This document shows positions 61,600 to 64,000 of a DNA stretch of 64,000 nt, in pieces. The stretch is from Aureimonas ureilytica DSM 18598 = NBRC 106430 (GTDB taxonomy: Bacteria; Pseudomonadota; Alphaproteobacteria; Rhizobiales; Rhizobiaceae), in contig NZ_ARQE01000006.1 of assembly GCF_000382705.1 (NCBI RefSeq), positions 1 through 64,000 of the forward strand. The letters are read 5' to 3'. The notes below the pieces were generated by a model. The model did not search any database. It was given only the letters and a program-made list of their open reading frames with translations, and had not been told where the DNA came from. Both the position numbers and the translations under genes were made by a program. Numbering within the stretch: the first letter of the stretch is position 1; every line of letters begins with the position of its first letter.

Positions 61600-62175
61600 T
61601 CAGGAGCGGGCGATGATCTCTTCGCCGGCCAGAACCATGCGCATGCCCAGACCACCCGGCTTGCGGCGAGCGAGGAAGCGCGGGCGACGACCGCGATGGC
61701 TGGAGCGGCGGCGCGTGGAAGGCTCCGCCGTGCGCAGCTTGCCGAAGGTCTCCTCCAGCGCCGTCACGCGGCCATCCGATTCCACCATCAGCATCGGCAG
61801 GTCGAAGAGTTCCGACCAGCTGCGCCAGTCGGCCGCCACGTCGAAGAGATCGCAGGCCACCAGGAGGGGCACCGAGAGCTTCGGGTTTTCGTGGTGAAGC
61901 TCGAGCGTCACCGTCACCTCGCCCTCGCCGTCCTCCATCGCGCGGGCGGCGACGCCCTTGAAGGAACGGGGCGCCAGGGCGATCGCCACGGGGATGCCGC
62001 TGAGGTCCAGCTTGCGCCGGATCACCGCGCCGCGATGATCGACGCGGTAGGTGATGGTCTCGTCACCCTCGAAGGTCTGGAAGGTCTGCTTGCGATCCAC
62101 CTGGGTCGGGTCCAGGCGGATAGGCATGTTCGCCCACTCGGGCTTCACCGACGTCGGATTGGTCACCAGGCTCAT
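61600..62175 (-). CDS. DUF6101-family protein of unknown function
   Basis: The 191-residue soluble protein has DETITYRVDHRGAVIRRKLDLSGIPVAIALAP, VTVTLELHHENPKLSVPLLV and ADWRSWSELFDLPMLMVE, and an Arg-rich tail (about residues 150-172, RRRSSHRGRRPRFLARRKPG). This is the DUF6101 family, seen beside ubiA in many Hyphomicrobiales. No function is known; the basic tail may bind nucleic acid or membranes. Confidence 0.8.
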   Translation of the reverse strand: MSLVTNPTSVKPEWANMPIRLDPTQVDRKQTFQTFEGDETITYRVDHRGAVIRRKLDLSGIPVAIALAPRSFKGVAARAMEDGEGEVTVTLELHHENPKLSVPLLVACDLFDVAADWRSWSELFDLPMLMVESDGRVTALEETFGKLRTAEPSTRRRSSHRGRRPRFLARRKPGGLGMRMVLAGEEIIARS

Positions 62176-62355
62176 GGTCGCGCCTCTCGTCTCTCTGTCG
62201 GAGGCTCCCGTTTCAGGAGCCCTCCCTTTCAGCCGATGTATCCCGGCTTTCGATGCTTGGAGACTAGCGGAGGCTTATTTCGCCTCACCTAATAAACGCA
62301 GTTAAGTGTTCCTGACCATATTCAGGGTTTTCAAAATGTAACTTCGAATAAAACT
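62176..62355. other. Gap between DUF6101 and the flavoprotein gene; A+T-rich pocket
   Basis: The 180 bases hold a leader hairpin GGCTCC/GGAGCC (62203-62208 with 62216-62221) upstream of the DUF6101 start, and an A+T-rich stretch from about 62280 to 62355 with a weak CCTGA/TCAGG hairpin (62311-62326) followed by TTTT on the plus strand. That fits a weak terminator for plus-strand transcription and a promoter for DUF6101. No gene was found. Confidence 0.4.
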
Positions 62356-63786
62356 TTAAAGGAGCTTCCCCGGGTTCATAATCCCATAAGGATCGAACAA
62401 GCCTTTGATTCCACGCATCAATGCCAGCTCGGCCGGGTCCTTGGTGCGCGCCAGCTCCTCGCGCTTCAGCTGTCCGATGCCGTGTTCGGCCGAAAAGCTG
62501 CCGCCGAGTTCCGCGACGACGCCGTGAACGAGGACGTTGATTTCGCCCCAGCGGGCCAGAAAGGCGTCCTTGTCCGCGCCGACGGGCTGCGAAATGTTGT
62601 AATGGATGTTGCCGTCGCCGAGATGTCCGAAGGAAACGATGCGCGAGCCGGGAATCGCGTCCTCCACCAGCGCGTTCGCCCGTTCCAGAAACTCCGGCAC
62701 GAGCGCGACGGGAACCGAGACGTCGTGCTTGATGGAGCCGCCCTCGGGCTTCTGCGCCCAGCTCATCTCCTCGCGCATCCGCCAGAAGGTCGCCGCATCC
62801 GCCATGGACTGCGCGACGGCGGCGTCCTCGACCTCGCCCGCCTCGAACGCGCCTTCCAGAATGCCTTCCAGAACCGTGCGCGCATCCTCGCCCGAAACGG
62901 GCGAGGAGATTTCCACGAGGACATACCAGGGATAGGGCTGCGACAGCGGATCGCGCGCGCCCTGCGTATGACGGATGGTGAATTCGAGGCCGATGCGCGG
63001 CATGAGCTCGAAGGCCGTCAACCGCCCGCCCGCCAGCGCCTCGGCGCGTGTGAGCAGCTTCAGCGCCTCGCGAGGGCTGCTCAGCCCGACATAGGCGACC
63101 TCGCGGCCGGCGGGCTTGGGGAAGAGCTTGAGAACCGCGCCGGTGATGACGGCGAGCGTGCCCTCCGAGCCGATCAGGAGATTGCGCAGGTCATAGCCGC
63201 GATTGTCCTTCTTCAGCCGGCGCAGACCGTGGAAGATCTCGCCGGACGGCAGCACGGCCTCGACCCCCAAGCACAGATCGCGCGTGTTGCCATAGGCGAG
63301 AACCGCCGTGCCGCCGGCATTGGCGGCGAGATTGCCGCCGATCTGGCAGGAGCCTTCCGAGCCGAGGGACAGAGGGAAGAAGAGCCCCGCATCGTCGGCG
63401 GCCTCCTGCGCGCGCTTCAGAATGACGCCGGCATCGAGCGTCATCGTGCGGCCGACCGGATCGACCTCGCGGATGCGATCGAGCTTCTGCAAGGACAGAA
63501 CGATCTCGGCGTCGGAGCGCGGCACCTGCCCGCCGACGAGCCCCGTATTGCCGCCCTGCGGCACGACGGGCGTGCGCGTCTCCGACGCGAGCCGCAAAAT
63601 GGCCGACACCTCCTCCACCGTAGAGGGACGCAGCACGAGCCGCGTGCGGCCCATGAACTTGTCGCGCTCCTCGTGAACGAAAGGCGCGATATCGCCGGGT
63701 TCGATCAGCGCCCGGCCGGATGGCAGAAGCGAGGCGAAACGAGCGCGAAGGTCGTCGGAAAGGGCGGCGGAATCGATCGTGTCCAT
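62356..63786 (-). CDS. FAD-binding 2-hydroxyacid dehydrogenase (GlcD/D-lactate dehydrogenase-like)
   Basis: Flavoprotein of the VAO family, 476 residues. The FAD site is VVPQGGNTGLVGGQVPRSD, with LGSEGSCQIGGNLAANAGGTAVLAYGN and LIGSEGTLAVITGA further on; the C-terminal substrate domain has HLGDGNIHYN and FSAEHGIGQLKR. These identify a D-2-hydroxyglutarate, D-lactate or glycolate dehydrogenase-like enzyme. The substrate cannot be fixed. ATG 63786 is the natural start. Confidence 0.9.
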   Translation of the reverse strand: MDTIDSAALSDDLRARFASLLPSGRALIEPGDIAPFVHEERDKFMGRTRLVLRPSTVEEVSAILRLASETRTPVVPQGGNTGLVGGQVPRSDAEIVLSLQKLDRIREVDPVGRTMTLDAGVILKRAQEAADDAGLFFPLSLGSEGSCQIGGNLAANAGGTAVLAYGNTRDLCLGVEAVLPSGEIFHGLRRLKKDNRGYDLRNLLIGSEGTLAVITGAVLKLFPKPAGREVAYVGLSSPREALKLLTRAEALAGGRLTAFELMPRIGLEFTIRHTQGARDPLSQPYPWYVLVEISSPVSGEDARTVLEGILEGAFEAGEVEDAAVAQSMADAATFWRMREEMSWAQKPEGGSIKHDVSVPVALVPEFLERANALVEDAIPGSRIVSFGHLGDGNIHYNISQPVGADKDAFLARWGEINVLVHGVVAELGGSFSAEHGIGQLKREELARTKDPAELALMRGIKGLFDPYGIMNPGKLL

Positions 63787-63823
63787 GCGCGAACGCTAGA
63801 CCGGATCAGGGTTAACGTCGAGA

Positions 63824-64000
63824 TCAGCGGTCGGCTGCCGCGCGCCGCAGACGGTCGTTGATCGCCTCGCCCAGGCCGTCGGACGGGATCGAGGCGACGG
63901 CGATACGCTCGATCTCCGGCGCGTCGAACGCCGACAGCGCCGCGAACAGGCGGCTGGCCGCCTCGCGCAGATCGCCGCTCGGGCTGAGATTGAAGGACCC
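63824..64000 (-). CDS. C-terminal end of a Sua5/YwlC-type threonylcarbamoyl-AMP synthase (partial)
   Basis: The last 58 codons of a minus-strand gene run from the window edge to TGA at 63824-63826. The sequence GSFNLSPSGDLREAAS...FAALSAFDA, with IPSDGLGEAINDRLRRAAADR at the end, matches the C-terminal Sua5 domain of the long form of this tRNA t6A enzyme. The YrdC catalytic domain lies outside the window. It is upstream of the flavoprotein gene with 37 bases between. Confidence 0.8.
   Translation of the reverse strand, partial: GSFNLSPSGDLREAASRLFAALSAFDAPEIERIAVASIPSDGLGEAINDRLRRAAADR

Overview
ORGANISM. The window is GC-rich, densely coding chromosomal DNA from an alphaproteobacterium, most likely a Hyphomicrobiales member close to Aureimonas/Aurantimonas (inference from gene content and protein similarity recalled from memory; no search was run). 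Pointers are a CcrM-type adenine methyltransferase, a SURF1/IspH/ThrB/RnhA block beside the caa3/aa3 oxidase genes, IalB, DUF1344, DUF6101 and an RT0821/Lpp0805-type surface lipoprotein. No rRNA, tRNA or CRISPR array was seen. LAYOUT. 1-270: cut-off end of an IS630-family element. 282-3081: zinc-uptake operon behind a Zur-like operator, with a 50-codon membrane micro-gene, then ABC ATPase, permease and His-rich binding protein (aztABC order). 3135-11825: small exported protein, tRNA hydroxylase TrhO, MBL hydrolase, DUF1499 membrane protein, acyl-CoA ligase, PPDK-like enzyme and a DsbA-like thioredoxin. 11953-16858: dciA, an O-antigen-ligase/GT25 pair, then mutY and ccrM. 17126-26884: HAD phosphatase, lipoprotein, the overlapping thrC-M16 peptidase-GNAT-EAL run, YqgE/AlgH, DsbD-N-like protein and peroxiredoxin. 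26893-36024: minus-strand block ctaC-ctaD-ctaB-coxF-ctaG-ctaE, terminator, DUF983-surf1-ispH-thrB-rnhA. 36333-45000: ialB, tldD, pdxH, lipoprotein, DnaJ-like, fabI, histidine phosphatase, DUF1344, aroC, HDAC-like, xseB. 45122-49706: dxs, tlyA, RNA methyltransferase, DedA. 49656-58891: fatty-acid/acyl-CoA catabolism (enoyl isomerase-like, two acyl-CoA dehydrogenases, FAH protein, fadB, thiolase, FadE). 59000-64000: purD, a 157-nt palindrome, ubiA, DUF6101, a GlcD-like flavoprotein and the 3' end of a Sua5-type gene. HOW THE GENES WORK TOGETHER. The cta block supplies the cytochrome oxidase subunits (CtaC, D, E), heme O synthesis (CtaB), copper delivery (CtaG) and assembly (SURF1). UbiA, Dxs and IspH feed quinone and isoprenoid supply. 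FadE-FadA-FadB form one translationally coupled beta-oxidation operon. Zinc uptake is the one unit with an obvious specific operator. NOVELTY. Most of the window is ordinary core genome. The items most worth a second look are the in-register 157-nt palindrome between purD and ubiA, the micro-gene at the head of the zinc operon with an IS end directly beside its operator, paired hairpins inside the cytochrome-oxidase operon, and a crotonase-fold enzyme that lacks both hydratase glutamates.
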